A stretch of 64,000 nt of DNA from Faecalispora jeddahensis (GCF_000577335.1 NZ_CBYL010000009.1:22901-86900), one strand, 5' to 3'. Shown: positions 17,783 to 27,537, counted from the stretch's first letter. Made by a program: numbers and translations. Notes: generated from the letters alone by a model not told the origin.

Positions 17783-19204
17783 TCATATTTCTCCCTGTAC
17801 CTGGTCAATTATTGTGTTCTCCTCCTTGCTGCTGGGTTTCAAATAGGCAGCCAGAATATATGCCGCCAGAGAGAATCCCGCCCCCAAGGTGATACCGTCT
17901 GCGGGGATGATTCCGGTATAGGCAAGACCCCATCCGACCAGCCCGGCAATGATAGAAGCAAGGCCGGACAAAGCCGAGGGTCTCTTCCACGCAAAGCCCA
18001 GAAGAATCGGTACAGCCAGAGTCGCACCCATCAGATCCGCGCTCATGACCCAAAGGTCAAACATGGAGGGAGCGACAATCGCAAGGAACATTACGATCAC
18101 TCCGCAAACCAGAGAACTTATTTTACTGGCCCGCAGATTTTCCTTTTCACTGGCCTGCGGCCGGATCCGATTATAAATATCCTTATGAAGGATCATAGAG
18201 CTGACCAGCAGCAGCGTATCGGCTCCGCCCATAATAACCGCCAGCAGCACCGAAAGGAACAGCGCTCCCACGATCGTATTGAACTGATCCATTACCATAA
18301 AGGGAAGAATGCTTTCCGGAGTCTCATAACCCGGATACAGAGAAAGGGCCGAGAACCCGATAATCATCATGATTCCCCCGCAGAGGACAAACAGCGCGAT
18401 CAAAAACAGGATCATGGACTTGCGCAGGGTTTTCTGATCCTTTGCGGCATAACACTGCTGCCACATATCCGGCCAGGAGATAATTCCCAGCAAAAATACC
18501 AGCGCGGAAGAAATCGCAACGCCAGGAGTAAAATAACCGAAAAGCTGAAAATGCTCGGCAGGCGCCGAAGCAAAAACAGCGCTCAACCCACCCGCGTTGT
18601 TTACCAAGCAGAACGCCAGAATCACCAACCCGACCAATGTAATAGAGCCCTGTAACACATTGTTGCTGGCAACTGCCCATAATCCGCCGTAAGCAGTATG
18701 TAAAATGACAATGACCGCTGTAATCAGCAGGCTGGTTGCATAAGACAGATTCGTCAGCTTGACAAAGATGGAAGCCATCGCCATATATTGAAATGCAGTA
18801 ATTGCCAGATAGCCGATCATGATAATCATCGAACAGAGGAACTGAGACCCTTTTCCGTAGCGATAACAGAACCAGTCCCCTACTGTTTCGCCGCCGTGCC
18901 GAAACCCGAACTCACTGATTTTGGGCGCCAGATACAGAATGTAGATCAAATAGCTCAGGGCAACACCGATCACAAACCAAAGCTGTGATAATCCCCTCTG
19001 GTAATACCAGCCCGTATATCCCACTACAGACGCCGCCCCTACCGCAGTGGATAACAAGGTGAAGAATACAAATAAAGTCCCGAATTGACGGCCGCCAACG
19101 GTATAATCCGTGTTGGTGACCGTATTTTTCTTTGCAGTATACAGCGGCAGCAGCAAAGTTACCAGCAAGTATACCACGACAATTGCGATTGCACCCCAAT
19201 TCAT
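17783..19204 (-). CDS. Sodium:solute symporter (SSS family)
   Basis: This 473-residue integral membrane protein has about 13 hydrophobic helices and the SSS-family hallmarks TDYTVGGRQFGTL near the N-terminus and GGADTLLLVSSMILHKDIYNR in the middle. It follows AAGGAGG at ATG 19204. SSS carriers take up sugars, amino acids, pantothenate or organic acids with Na+. Being next to the D-aminoacylase, N-acyl-D-amino acids or peptides are plausible substrates, but sequence alone does not decide. Confidence 0.9.
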   Translation of the reverse strand: MNWGAIAIVVVYLLVTLLLPLYTAKKNTVTNTDYTVGGRQFGTLFVFFTLLSTAVGAASVVGYTGWYYQRGLSQLWFVIGVALSYLIYILYLAPKISEFGFRHGGETVGDWFCYRYGKGSQFLCSMIIMIGYLAITAFQYMAMASIFVKLTNLSYATSLLITAVIVILHTAYGGLWAVASNNVLQGSITLVGLVILAFCLVNNAGGLSAVFASAPAEHFQLFGYFTPGVAISSALVFLLGIISWPDMWQQCYAAKDQKTLRKSMILFLIALFVLCGGIMMIIGFSALSLYPGYETPESILPFMVMDQFNTIVGALFLSVLLAVIMGGADTLLLVSSMILHKDIYNRIRPQASEKENLRASKISSLVCGVIVMFLAIVAPSMFDLWVMSADLMGATLAVPILLGFAWKRPSALSGLASIIAGLVGWGLAYTGIIPADGITLGAGFSLAAYILAAYLKPSSKEENTIIDQVQGEI

Positions 19205-19488
19205 TGTGATACCTCCTTAATCATTTACAGCGCTAAATCGGCTTATGACTCAATTATAATCACGCCTTTATTGTTTAGCGATATAAATGAAAACAATAAA
19301 AACCCCATTTCCCTGTAATCTGTCCACAATGGAATAACCCCCGCATCCGTATAGAAGTGCTGATAAAGCGGAAAGTGAAACCGCGCTTGACACGAAACAC
19401 AACAACACCGGCCATGCCGCAGTGGATTCCCTTGCCTGCCCTGTTTATTTCAGGAAAATCTGGAAAAAATAACAACCGGTGATTGGAA

Positions 19489-21039
19489 ATGAATTTATGG
19501 AAAAAACGAAAAGGGCAGGAAGAAGATTGCCCACCCAACGAGCAAAAACGACCGGGCGGCACAGAGCTGGCTTTCTCTTTGGAAGAAAATCTGGCGACCC
19601 TCCGCTCCATTTTCGAATCGGACGATATGATACAGTTCCGAATTCTGGAAAACAAATCGCAGAAAGCCATCCAGGGCTGCGTGATTTATGTGGAGGGAAT
19701 GACCGACCATCAGATTCTGGATGAATATGTCATCGAACAGGTAATCAGCAGCGATGTTCCCCGTTACACACGCACCGACTATTTGGAAGAACTGCAAAAA
19801 AAGGCGCTCCTCGCCAGCAATCTGTGTCTTACCCAGGATCTTCAGAAAATCACAGACGCAGTGCTGGTGGGAAACGCTGTTTTGCTGTTGGACGGCTCCC
19901 CAAAGGCAATTATTATTTACTGCAAAAACCTGGAGAGCCGCGCCGTAGAAGAGGCCAGCTCCGAACAGGCGGTGCGGGGACCGCGGGACGGCTTTACCGA
20001 GCAGCTTTTGGTCAACCTGTCCCTGATCCGCAGAAGAGTTACCTCCGCCGATTTAAAATGCCAATACAAATATATTGGCAGGGTAACGAAAACAAAGGTC
20101 TGCATCTGCTACCTGAAAAACATTGCCTCCGATCAAATCGTAAAAGAACTGGAGCACCGTCTGAACGAACTGGATATCGACGGAATTGTAGATTCCGGAT
20201 ATATTCAGGAGATCATCAAGGATTCCCCCTTCTCTCCCTTTGACACAATCGGACATTCCGAACGCCCGGATTCCATTGTAGGCAAGCTGCTGGAGGGCCG
20301 GGTCGCGCTGGTCGTAGACGGGAGCCCCTTTGTCCTGACGGTCCCCTTTATCTTTCCGGAACTATTCCAGACGCCCGAGGACTACTATAACAATTTTATT
20401 TTTGCTTCCTTCAATCGGATGCTGCGTATTTTCGGCGCGGTTCTGGCACTGTTTGTCCCGGCTATTTATGTAAGTCTGACGAATTTTCATCAGGAATTGC
20501 TCCCGACGCCTTTGCTGCTCAGTATTGCGGCGGGACGCTACGACGTCCCCTTCCCCACTGTGATCGAGGCCTTTCTGATGCTGATCGTTTTCGAAATCCT
20601 GCGTGAGGCGGGCGCCAGAATGCCCACTGCAATCGGGCAGACCGTCAGCATCGTCGGAGCTCTTGTGCTGGGAGAGGCCGCAGTGGACGCGAAGTTTATC
20701 GCCCCTTCTATGATCATTATTGTGGCCCTGACGGGGATCTCTGCTTTGATGAACACAAAGGTGCAGGGCGCTATTTTGGTACTGCGTTTTGTCTTTTTGA
20801 TCCTGGCGGCCTTTATGGGGATCTATGGTGTTATTTTCGGTGCACTGTGTCTTATCACACACCTGATGAGCATCCGTTCCTTTGGCATTCCTTATATGTT
20901 GAAGGAAGGCTCCATCCGATACACCGACATCAAAGATACCCTCATCCGTGCGCCGTGGTGGTATATGCGCCTGCGGCCCCAGTTGATCGCTTCCAAAAAC
21001 AGAGTGCGTATGAGTCGGCACGCAAAGAAAGGAACGTAA
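19489..21039 (+). CDS. Spore germination receptor A subunit (GerA/GerKA family)
   Basis: This 516-residue protein has a soluble N-terminal region (about 1-290, including DDMIQFRILENKSQKAIQGC and GNAVLLLDGSPKAI) and a membrane domain with several helices containing the family signatures YVSLTNFHQELLPTPLLLSI and REAGARMPTAIGQTVSIVGA. It sits in the inner spore membrane and, with B and C subunits, senses germinants. ATG 19489 is preferred to the TTG two codons earlier. It is first in a four-gene operon; forespore sigma-G control is expected from the family, but I did not find a convincing promoter. Confidence 0.95.
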   Translation: MNLWKKRKGQEEDCPPNEQKRPGGTELAFSLEENLATLRSIFESDDMIQFRILENKSQKAIQGCVIYVEGMTDHQILDEYVIEQVISSDVPRYTRTDYLEELQKKALLASNLCLTQDLQKITDAVLVGNAVLLLDGSPKAIIIYCKNLESRAVEEASSEQAVRGPRDGFTEQLLVNLSLIRRRVTSADLKCQYKYIGRVTKTKVCICYLKNIASDQIVKELEHRLNELDIDGIVDSGYIQEIIKDSPFSPFDTIGHSERPDSIVGKLLEGRVALVVDGSPFVLTVPFIFPELFQTPEDYYNNFIFASFNRMLRIFGAVLALFVPAIYVSLTNFHQELLPTPLLLSIAAGRYDVPFPTVIEAFLMLIVFEILREAGARMPTAIGQTVSIVGALVLGEAAVDAKFIAPSMIIIVALTGISALMNTKVQGAILVLRFVFLILAAFMGIYGVIFGALCLITHLMSIRSFGIPYMLKEGSIRYTDIKDTLIRAPWWYMRLRPQLIASKNRVRMSRHAKKGT

Positions 21040-21040
21040 G

Positions 21041-22198
21041 ATGACCTCCATACGAAAAATCATTGCTTTGCTGCTCATTGTTCCGCTGCTCTCCAGCCTG
21101 TGCGGGTGTTGGAACTACCGGCTGCTGGAGGATCTGGGGATCGTGGCAGGGGTAGCGATCGACAAGGGCACCGATGATAAATTTGAACTCACGATGGAGA
21201 TCGCAGACGCCAAAAGCGGCAAAGAACGAATGGTGGATTCCCACATTATCCACTCCTCCGGAAACACGATTTTCGACGCTGTTCGGGACGGCATCTCCAT
21301 TATCGGGAAAAAATTATACTGGAGCCATACGCAAGTCATTGTCGTCAGCGAAGAGATTGCCCGGGACGAAATGATCAACGTAATGGATTGGCTGAACCGG
21401 GATTCAGAAACCCGCACCGATATTGAACTGTTTGTGGCAAAAGGAATGCCTGCAAAGGATATTTTCACAATAGATAATCCCAGCGGCAATATTATCTCTT
21501 TTACGTTGGAGTCAATGATCGAAAACGAGACGAGCTTGTCAAAGGCCAGAAAAACACAGACCTGGAAATTTGCCAATGACCTGATCTCTCCCGGCATTTC
21601 CCCGCAAACCCCCGCTGTGATGCTCTGGGACGACAGCAAAGAACAGACACCCATGGTAGAAGGGGCCGCGCTGTTTCATGATTCTGTTTTTGTCGGCTTT
21701 CTGGATGGAGCCGACACCAAGAATCTTCTTTTTGTGCAGGACCGAATCGAAGGGGGGCTTTTGACTTTTCCGCTCAACTATCAGGGGAAAAAGCTGTCCG
21801 TTTCCCTGGAAATCTTTGAGAACCAGACAAGATTTGAAACCAGCTGGACGAATTCGGTTCCGGAAATAAAGATCACGATGAAAACAATCGTAGCCCTTGA
21901 CGAGCTGCAGGGCACGCCCGGTGAGATTGACGAGAAGCTGATTGCCGCCCTGGAAGAGGCCGCACAGGTGTATCTGAAAAATAATATCGAGGCTACGATT
22001 CGTCTGGTTCAAAACCAATACGACTGCGATACTTTCGGATTTGGAAATTATATTTATCGTACCGAATCTCAGAAATGGAAAAAAATAGAGGCTGACTGGG
22101 ATACGATTTTTCCGAAGCTGAAAGTGACCGTAGTTCCAAAGGTCATGATTAAAAACAGCGCGACCCAGGAAAAAACGATTTTCGGGGGTGTCGGTTAG
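21041..22198 (+). CDS. Spore germination receptor C subunit, lipoprotein (Ger(x)C family)
   Basis: This 385-residue protein starts one base after gerA stops. It has a lipoprotein signal peptide with lipobox LCGC (Cys23) followed by WNYR, the conserved Ger(x)C opening, and the Ger(x)C domain thereafter (LGIVAGVAIDKG.., SHTQVIVVSEEIARD). It is anchored on the outer face of the inner spore membrane and is needed for receptor function. Its stop codon TAG overlaps the GTG start of the next small gene. Confidence 0.95.
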   Translation: MTSIRKIIALLLIVPLLSSLCGCWNYRLLEDLGIVAGVAIDKGTDDKFELTMEIADAKSGKERMVDSHIIHSSGNTIFDAVRDGISIIGKKLYWSHTQVIVVSEEIARDEMINVMDWLNRDSETRTDIELFVAKGMPAKDIFTIDNPSGNIISFTLESMIENETSLSKARKTQTWKFANDLISPGISPQTPAVMLWDDSKEQTPMVEGAALFHDSVFVGFLDGADTKNLLFVQDRIEGGLLTFPLNYQGKKLSVSLEIFENQTRFETSWTNSVPEIKITMKTIVALDELQGTPGEIDEKLIAALEEAAQVYLKNNIEATIRLVQNQYDCDTFGFGNYIYRTESQKWKKIEADWDTIFPKLKVTVVPKVMIKNSATQEKTIFGGVG

Positions 22199-22407
22199 TG
22201 TTTGCTCTGGTTTTACTCGGGTATGCTTTCATTGTCCTGATCGACACCATTCCTGTTTATAAAGACGGGACTCGCAGAGAATTCTGGGTCTCCACCAGTC
22301 TTTTAGCTGTCTCTTTGATTGTGGCGGTTTTGTTCTCTCTGGGAGTCGATCTGCCCAGCCCGGCAGATCCCCTGAGACAGCTCATTACAAAAATCTATGG
22401 CTTGTAG
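22198..22407 (+). CDS. Small two-helix membrane protein of germination operon (GerKD-like D subunit)
   Basis: This 69-residue protein has two hydrophobic helices (about 1-15 and 32-48) and a C-terminal PSPADPLRQLITKIYGL tail. Its GTG start overlaps the gerC stop (TAGTG). Small two-helix D proteins that modulate germination are known in some Bacillus ger operons; the size, topology, operon position and PSP...I..IYGL ending agree, so a D-subunit role is inferred. Confidence 0.7.
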   Translation: MFALVLLGYAFIVLIDTIPVYKDGTRREFWVSTSLLAVSLIVAVLFSLGVDLPSPADPLRQLITKIYGL

Positions 22408-22421
22408 CGCGAGGATGATAT

Positions 22422-23528
22422 ATGAATCAAGAACGCATCACAAACCATCAGCTGTTCAGTATGGTTGTACTGTTTGTTATCGGCAGCTCATTGATCGTCG
22501 GAGTGGCGGCGCAGGTTGAAATCGATAAATGGATTGCCATCCTGATTGCTTTGGCTGCTGCCGTGCCTACGCTAATGGTATATATCAAGCTGCTTTCCCT
22601 GTTCCCCGGAAAGAATCTGTTCGATATTTTATTCCTTGTTTTCGGAAAATGGGTAGGCCGGCTTTTCGTTTTGCTGTACACGTGGTACGCCTTCCACCTG
22701 GGCGCTATGGTGCTGCGCAATTTCGGTGAATTTGTCAATATGATGGCCATGCCGGAAACCCCTATGATCATGCCGATTCTGCTGATGGGGGTTTCCTGTA
22801 TTTGGATCGTCAAGGAAGGAATCGAGGTTTTGGGCCGCAGCGCCTTCTTCCTGCTTCCCATTATCGTCGCCATCATTTTCATTGTGCAGCTGCTGTGCAT
22901 TCCCCAGCTGAACCTGCAGTTTTTAACGCCGATTCTGGCGGACGGCTGGGAACCTGTATTGGAAGGCGCTTTCTCAACCTTTTCGTTCCCCTTTGCTGAA
23001 ACTGTTCTATTTACCGCCGTCTTATGCTGTCCGGCAAATAAAAAAGCTCCCTACAAACCCTTTTTAGGCGGACTGATTGCAGGCGCATTCATTATTCTGA
23101 CCGTCACCTTCCGAAATCTTATGGTTATGGGGGCCACCTTAAAGCAGAGCCCTTATTTTCCTTCCTATATTGCAGTGGGAAGAATCCGCATCGGCGATTT
23201 TTTACAGCGTATGGAAATCACGGTATCGATCGTCTTCGTGGTTGGGGCTTTTATTAAAATCAGCATTTGTCTGCTTGCCGCCAGTACCGGAGTCAAAAAG
23301 CTGGCCGGCCTGAATCATTTTCGCTCTGTCGTTATGCCGATCGGCATACTGATGATTCTGCTGGCGAACGGAATTTATAAAAACACCATAGAAATGGTAA
23401 AATGGGCCTTTGATATTTATTCTTACTATGCGCTGCCGTTTCAGCTGTTTATCCCTTTTGTATTGTTAGGAATCGCCCTGATTAGTAAGCATAAGGAAAA
23501 AAAGGCCAATGAGCAGCCTTCTTCTTAA
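22422..23528 (+). CDS. Spore germination receptor B subunit (GerB/GerKB family permease-like)
   Basis: This 368-residue protein has about ten hydrophobic helices and the APC-superfamily-like fold of GerB proteins (ITNHQLFSMVVLFVIGSSLI at the N-terminus; FAETVLFTAVLC in the middle). It is the germinant-binding membrane subunit. The order A-C-small-B is unusual compared with the textbook A-B-C but is seen in clostridial operons. It is the last gene; a stem with arms AAGGGAGAA and TTCTCCCTT near 23643-23671 may act as terminator. Confidence 0.93.
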   Translation: MNQERITNHQLFSMVVLFVIGSSLIVGVAAQVEIDKWIAILIALAAAVPTLMVYIKLLSLFPGKNLFDILFLVFGKWVGRLFVLLYTWYAFHLGAMVLRNFGEFVNMMAMPETPMIMPILLMGVSCIWIVKEGIEVLGRSAFFLLPIIVAIIFIVQLLCIPQLNLQFLTPILADGWEPVLEGAFSTFSFPFAETVLFTAVLCCPANKKAPYKPFLGGLIAGAFIILTVTFRNLMVMGATLKQSPYFPSYIAVGRIRIGDFLQRMEITVSIVFVVGAFIKISICLLAASTGVKKLAGLNHFRSVVMPIGILMILLANGIYKNTIEMVKWAFDIYSYYALPFQLFIPFVLLGIALISKHKEKKANEQPSS

Positions 23529-24311
23529 TGACAGAAAACAGCAGAAAGGCCACACAATCTGAATTTTTCCACAGACGAACCAACGCCTTAAAAGATTGAT
23601 GCTTTTGCGGGGTGTCCGTCTTCTATATAATAAAAAGGATAGAAAGGGAGAAGGCTCTGCTTTTCTCCCTTAGCAGGCAATTATTCGTTTTCTGTCGCCC
23701 TTTCCCATGCAATGATTGTTCATAATTTTATTTTATAATGACCTTGTCCCTATTTGAATGGGAGATAGCACACTTTCATAAAATATAAAAGTAAATTATT
23801 CCGTAAATTATATAATTTGTTTGAGTTTTTTTGAGTTTATTTGTAGCTCTTATTTTATCATAAGAACTATATAGCGGCTAGCGGCACAACTTTTACACCG
23901 GCAGTATGATTCGGCCCAATTTTTGTCAAGCTATATAAAATTCAATAACATGCCATAGAAAAAGCCATATGCAAAGATCAAGTTTTTTGTATTAGACAAA
24001 CATATCTCTTCCTGCTACAATAAGTAAGATTGTTTAAATTGTAATTTTGTTTCTTTGCCAGCTTTTGGTCTGAACGTTTGAAAGCATGGGATTCCAGCTT
24101 CCAGGAACTCTTCCAAAGTCATGGGACCGCGTTTTTCCCAAAGCTGAATCCAATGATAAAGTAGCAGAGTCAGTTATTCCTCATCGTGCCAGTTCTTTTG
24201 GCACTGTTCTCATGCCGATTGATTGAATTACTCATAAAAAGCGGCGTTGTTTCGTGAATAAACAACGGAACGCGCTGTGAAAATTGTGATACAAATGAAA
24301 GGAAGATTCTC
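23529..24311. other. Long AT-rich intergenic region before the hydroxyacid dehydrogenase
   Basis: No gene seen in about 780 bases. Contents: a possible terminator stem near 23643-23671 without a T-run, a very AT-rich stretch (23750-23880), and a possible promoter with TACAAT near 24016-24021 preceded by TTAGAC. If that promoter serves the dehydrogenase, its mRNA leader is about 290 bases long. The leader holds a small stem TGCCA/TGGCA near 24189. No known riboswitch was recognised. Confidence 0.4.
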
Positions 24312-25253
24312 ATGAAATGTCTCATTATTGACGCTGTCCATAGCTCTATTTCGGAAGAGCTCGGCAAGTACATGCAGGTTGATACCCACATGCTCCCCTC
24401 CCAGCAGGAGCTGGCCAAACTGATTCCCGATTACGATGTGCTGGTCATGCGTGTTGACCCCGCCATCAACAAGGAAATTCTGGATGCAGCCAAGAACCTG
24501 AAGGTGATCGGCGTTTGCTCCGTCGGTCTGAACCACGTTGACCTGGAGACCGCCAAGGCAAAGGGCATTCAGGTGTTCAACGCACCCGGCCTGAACGCCA
24601 ACGCCGTAGCAGAGCTGACCCTCTCTAAGATGCTGGATATCGCCCGCCACACCATTCCCGCCGACGCCGACGTTAAGGTAAATAAAAACTGGGACAAATA
24701 TAAGTTTGTCGGCAGCGAGCTGAGAGGCAAGACACTGGGTATTCTGGGCTTTGGCCGCATCGGCCGCCGCGTAGGCGAGCTGGGCCGCGCTTTCCTGATG
24801 AACGTAGTGGCTTACGATCCCTTCCTGAAGCCCGAGGACTTTGAGAAAGAGAACGCCAAGGGCATGGATATTGATGAACTGCTGAAGGTTTCCGACTATA
24901 TTTCCATTCACATCCCGCTGACCCCCGACACCAAGAATCTGTTCAACGCTGAGTCGATTGCCAAGATGAAGTCTGACGCTGTCGTGCTGAACATGAGCCG
25001 TGGCGGCATTGTCAACGAGCAGGATATGTATGAGGCTCTGAAGGCCAACAAAATCGGCGGCTATGCCACCGACGTAATGGAAAATGAGCTGGCAGCCGGC
25101 GGTCTGGGCGAGGGTGCTTCCTTTGATTCCCCCCTGTTCGAGTGCGATAACTTTATCGTTACTCCTCATCTGGGCGCTCAGAGCTTGGATGCTTCCCGCG
25201 ACATCGGTGTATTCATTACCGCGAAGCTGAAAGAAGCTTTGAACCTGAACTAA
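24312..25253 (+). CDS. D-isomer-specific 2-hydroxyacid dehydrogenase (phosphoglycerate-dehydrogenase-like)
   Basis: This 313-residue NAD-dependent dehydrogenase has the nucleotide-binding motif GILGFGRIGRRVGELG (about 145-160), the catalytic Arg in NMSRGGIV, an acidic residue in the DVMENEL segment, and His in TPHLGAQS. It lacks the regulatory ACT domain of full SerA. It would interconvert a D-2-hydroxyacid (for example 3-phosphoglycerate, glycerate or lactate) and its 2-oxo acid. ATG 24312 follows AAAGGAAG. Its codon choice is noticeably more uniform (CTG, AAG, GGC, ATT/ATC) than its neighbours', suggesting high expression. It stands alone, closed by a strong terminator. Confidence 0.88.
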   Translation: MKCLIIDAVHSSISEELGKYMQVDTHMLPSQQELAKLIPDYDVLVMRVDPAINKEILDAAKNLKVIGVCSVGLNHVDLETAKAKGIQVFNAPGLNANAVAELTLSKMLDIARHTIPADADVKVNKNWDKYKFVGSELRGKTLGILGFGRIGRRVGELGRAFLMNVVAYDPFLKPEDFEKENAKGMDIDELLKVSDYISIHIPLTPDTKNLFNAESIAKMKSDAVVLNMSRGGIVNEQDMYEALKANKIGGYATDVMENELAAGGLGEGASFDSPLFECDNFIVTPHLGAQSLDASRDIGVFITAKLKEALNLN

Positions 25254-25283
25254 TCAGTGTAATCACTGAATTTATAGTATTTC

Positions 25284-25317
25284 AAAAAAGGCCGCCCATA
25301 AAAGGGCGGCCTTTTTT
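25284..25317. terminator. Bidirectional intrinsic terminator after the dehydrogenase
   Basis: GC-rich stem GGCCGCCC/GGGCGGCC with a 6-base loop, an A-run before and a seven-T run after. It lies about 30 bases past the dehydrogenase stop and faces the convergent DegV gene. Confidence 0.92.
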
Positions 25318-25336
25318 CCTGATTATGATTCGCTTT

Positions 25337-25381
25337 AGCCGTCAGCCCACAGAAACACTGGATTTCTGCGGACTGACGGCT
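25337..25381. repeat. Imperfect 19-bp inverted repeat related to the hairpin at 13847
   Basis: Arms AGCCGTCAGCCCACAGAAA and TTTCTGCGGACTGACGGCT pair with two G-T-compatible mismatches around a 7-base loop. The arm core (GTCAGCCCACAGAA) matches GGCAGCCCGCAGAA of the 13847-13893 hairpin. It lies between the terminator and the 3' end of the degV gene. Confidence 0.6.
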
Positions 25382-25422
25382 ATCGCTTTTCTTACTGAAA
25401 ACAGAAAAGGACAGCAAACGAT

Positions 25423-26310
25423 CTACCTGAGCAGCGGGCCTGCTTCTACCAAGCCGATTCCCGCAGCGCCGGGGCCGGAATGCGCCCCTACGACAACCCC
25501 CAGATCGCTCCTGTAGATTTGTCCGGAAAAGGACGCCGCTTTTCTCAGATAATCGATGGCGTAATCGGCATCCTCGGAAAATTCCGCGTTCTGAACGGTG
25601 ACAATCAATTGGCTCCAATCGGAAATACGCGAAATCGCAATATCCATCATCGTTTTCAGGGAATTTTTTCTGCCGATCACGGCCTTCACCGGGCGGACGG
25701 CGCCATTGATAAATTCACACACCGGCTTGATCTGGGCCAGCTTCCCCAAAAAGGCGGTCGCTCCCCCGATCCTTCCTCCGGCTTCCATATATTTCAGATT
25801 GTTCACGACAAACAGCGTGGTAATGCTGCCCACCGCCTGATTCACCCTGCTGACAATCTCCCGAAAATCTTTACCGCTTTCTATCATTTTGGCAATTGCG
25901 ATTTCCAAGGAGGCCTGTCCGCAGGCACAGGTGTTCGAATCGATCACCTCAACCTGCACGTCTTCATGCTGTTCGATGAAAACATTCTTCGCCAGAGAAG
26001 CCGTTTGAAAGCTGGAGGAAAGCTTGGAGGATATGGTTGTCACAATAAAATCTTTGGCACCCCGGATATACCGTTCCTCCAGCGCGGCCAGCCAATCATT
26101 CACATTGGGCGCAGCGGTCTGGGGAACATCCTCAGGGTTCTTTTCCATATGCTCATAAAACTCGCGCGCACTGTAATCGACATTCTCGCAGTAGTAATCT
26201 GTATTTTGAAATTTAAAGTAAAACGGCACCTCTTTCATCTGATGCTGCTCTACAACCTCCCTCGGCAGCCCGCCAGAGGAATCCGCAATAAAACATATTT
26301 CTTTACTCAT
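25423..26310 (-). CDS. DegV family fatty-acid-binding protein
   Basis: This 295-residue DegV-fold protein has the N-terminal FIADSSGGLPREV motif, the TISSKLSSSFQTA segment and a C-terminal GVVVGAHSGPGAAGIG loop; these define the fatty-acid pocket. Family members (FakB) present fatty acids to the FakA kinase for phospholipid synthesis. ATG 26310 follows GAAGGA; the longer in-frame start at 26328 has no ribosome-binding site. It is a stand-alone minus-strand gene; a second DegV gene occurs at 59000. Confidence 0.9.
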   Translation of the reverse strand: MSKEICFIADSSGGLPREVVEQHQMKEVPFYFKFQNTDYYCENVDYSAREFYEHMEKNPEDVPQTAAPNVNDWLAALEERYIRGAKDFIVTTISSKLSSSFQTASLAKNVFIEQHEDVQVEVIDSNTCACGQASLEIAIAKMIESGKDFREIVSRVNQAVGSITTLFVVNNLKYMEAGGRIGGATAFLGKLAQIKPVCEFINGAVRPVKAVIGRKNSLKTMMDIAISRISDWSQLIVTVQNAEFSEDADYAIDYLRKAASFSGQIYRSDLGVVVGAHSGPGAAGIGLVEAGPLLR

Positions 26311-26406
26311 GTTATCCTTCCCATCCATTCATCCGGTTTTGATTTGCCGGGCCGCACCCGCTCAGCATAATACCACATCTCTTTCAGCTGATTGGCTGAA
26401 AAAGCA

Positions 26407-27537
26407 TCAGGTAATATGTACCGGAACACCGTTGACCTCAACGCCGTCTTCCGCACGAATCATAATATATTTTACACCGTTGATGACACGCGTTTCCACC
26501 AGATGATCCGTGCTTCCGTTCACCTGAATCTTTATGTTCGGCGCAGTTACCACCAGCTGGTTTGTTTCTACCAGATTCTTTGGGCTCAGATTGGTTTCGG
26601 GGCCAAACTGCTCGTCAAACTGCTTTTCAAAGCTTTCAATATGCTCTTTAGAGACTCCATGAGTCTCAAGAATCCGCGCGACGTGGCCTTTAGAGACAGT
26701 CAGCGGGATTTCTTCCTTATTGGCCTTGTGCTCCTCAATCAGATTTTTCAGCTGTTCCTGCACGGCGCATACGGTGTCAAAGTCGCATTCGCGCTCAAGC
26801 GATTCGCATAAAATGCTCTGAAATGTCTCTTTCTGTTCCGCGGCAGGCATGGGAACATTGCAGTGAAACATGGTGTCGACAAATTGAGCATAGGTTTCGG
26901 AGCTGTCCTGAACATAATAAAGCGTACTGTAAATATTGGCGCTCCGGTCGTCGAATGCCGGGAATAAAAATCCGAGCTTTGGCGGGGAAACAGCCCAATC
27001 CGTTTTGCAGTTGCGGAACGTGTTTTCATTTACATAATATCCAAGCACCGGTTTGGTCAGCTTCACGGGACAAATACTGCACAAAATATAAGAATATACC
27101 TCGGTGGAATTGTCGTCCTGTGTTTGTCCATCTTTGGAGCGAAACGGAACGTCATAAGTATCATGGGTCAAAAGAATGAGATAATTCTCATCCAGTGCAA
27201 TAGAAGCAATCACATTTTGAAAAAAGCGGTGTATGACGTCCTCATCTTTCAGAGAAGAGTCTTTCAGCGCCATCAACAAGCGGTGTTCTTCACTGTCGAC
27301 CACCTGCTGCGTGGAAAACTCCATATTGATCAGGTTCTTGTTCAGAGTACCCGAAAGTGTTTTTTTCAGGATAGAGATAAAATTTTCCGCCTCCTCCTGA
27401 GGCATCAATGCGACGGACTGATTAAATTCAGAGATAATTTCGCCCTTGGTGTTCACGTAGCATCCGCGTATGCTCCGAATATTATTTTTTTCTGTCCGAA
27501 AGCGGCGGCGGATTTCTGAAACTTCTTTTTCATTCAT
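26407..27537 (-). CDS. DUF4317 family protein
   Basis: This 376-residue soluble protein opens with MNEKEVSEIRRRFRTEKNNI and ends with a GVKYIMIRAEDGVEVNGVPV segment; these, and the length, match the clostridial DUF4317 family as I remember it. No catalytic motif or membrane segment is evident, and function is unknown. It lies 96 bases upstream of degV on the same strand. Confidence 0.75.
   Translation of the reverse strand: MNEKEVSEIRRRFRTEKNNIRSIRGCYVNTKGEIISEFNQSVALMPQEEAENFISILKKTLSGTLNKNLINMEFSTQQVVDSEEHRLLMALKDSSLKDEDVIHRFFQNVIASIALDENYLILLTHDTYDVPFRSKDGQTQDDNSTEVYSYILCSICPVKLTKPVLGYYVNENTFRNCKTDWAVSPPKLGFLFPAFDDRSANIYSTLYYVQDSSETYAQFVDTMFHCNVPMPAAEQKETFQSILCESLERECDFDTVCAVQEQLKNLIEEHKANKEEIPLTVSKGHVARILETHGVSKEHIESFEKQFDEQFGPETNLSPKNLVETNQLVVTAPNIKIQVNGSTDHLVETRVINGVKYIMIRAEDGVEVNGVPVHIT

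Noticed and set aside
24120..24140. T-box-like GGGACCGCG in the dehydrogenase leader
   Set aside because: Lacks the other T-box elements (stem I loops, full AGGGUGGNACCGCG bulge and matching terminator).
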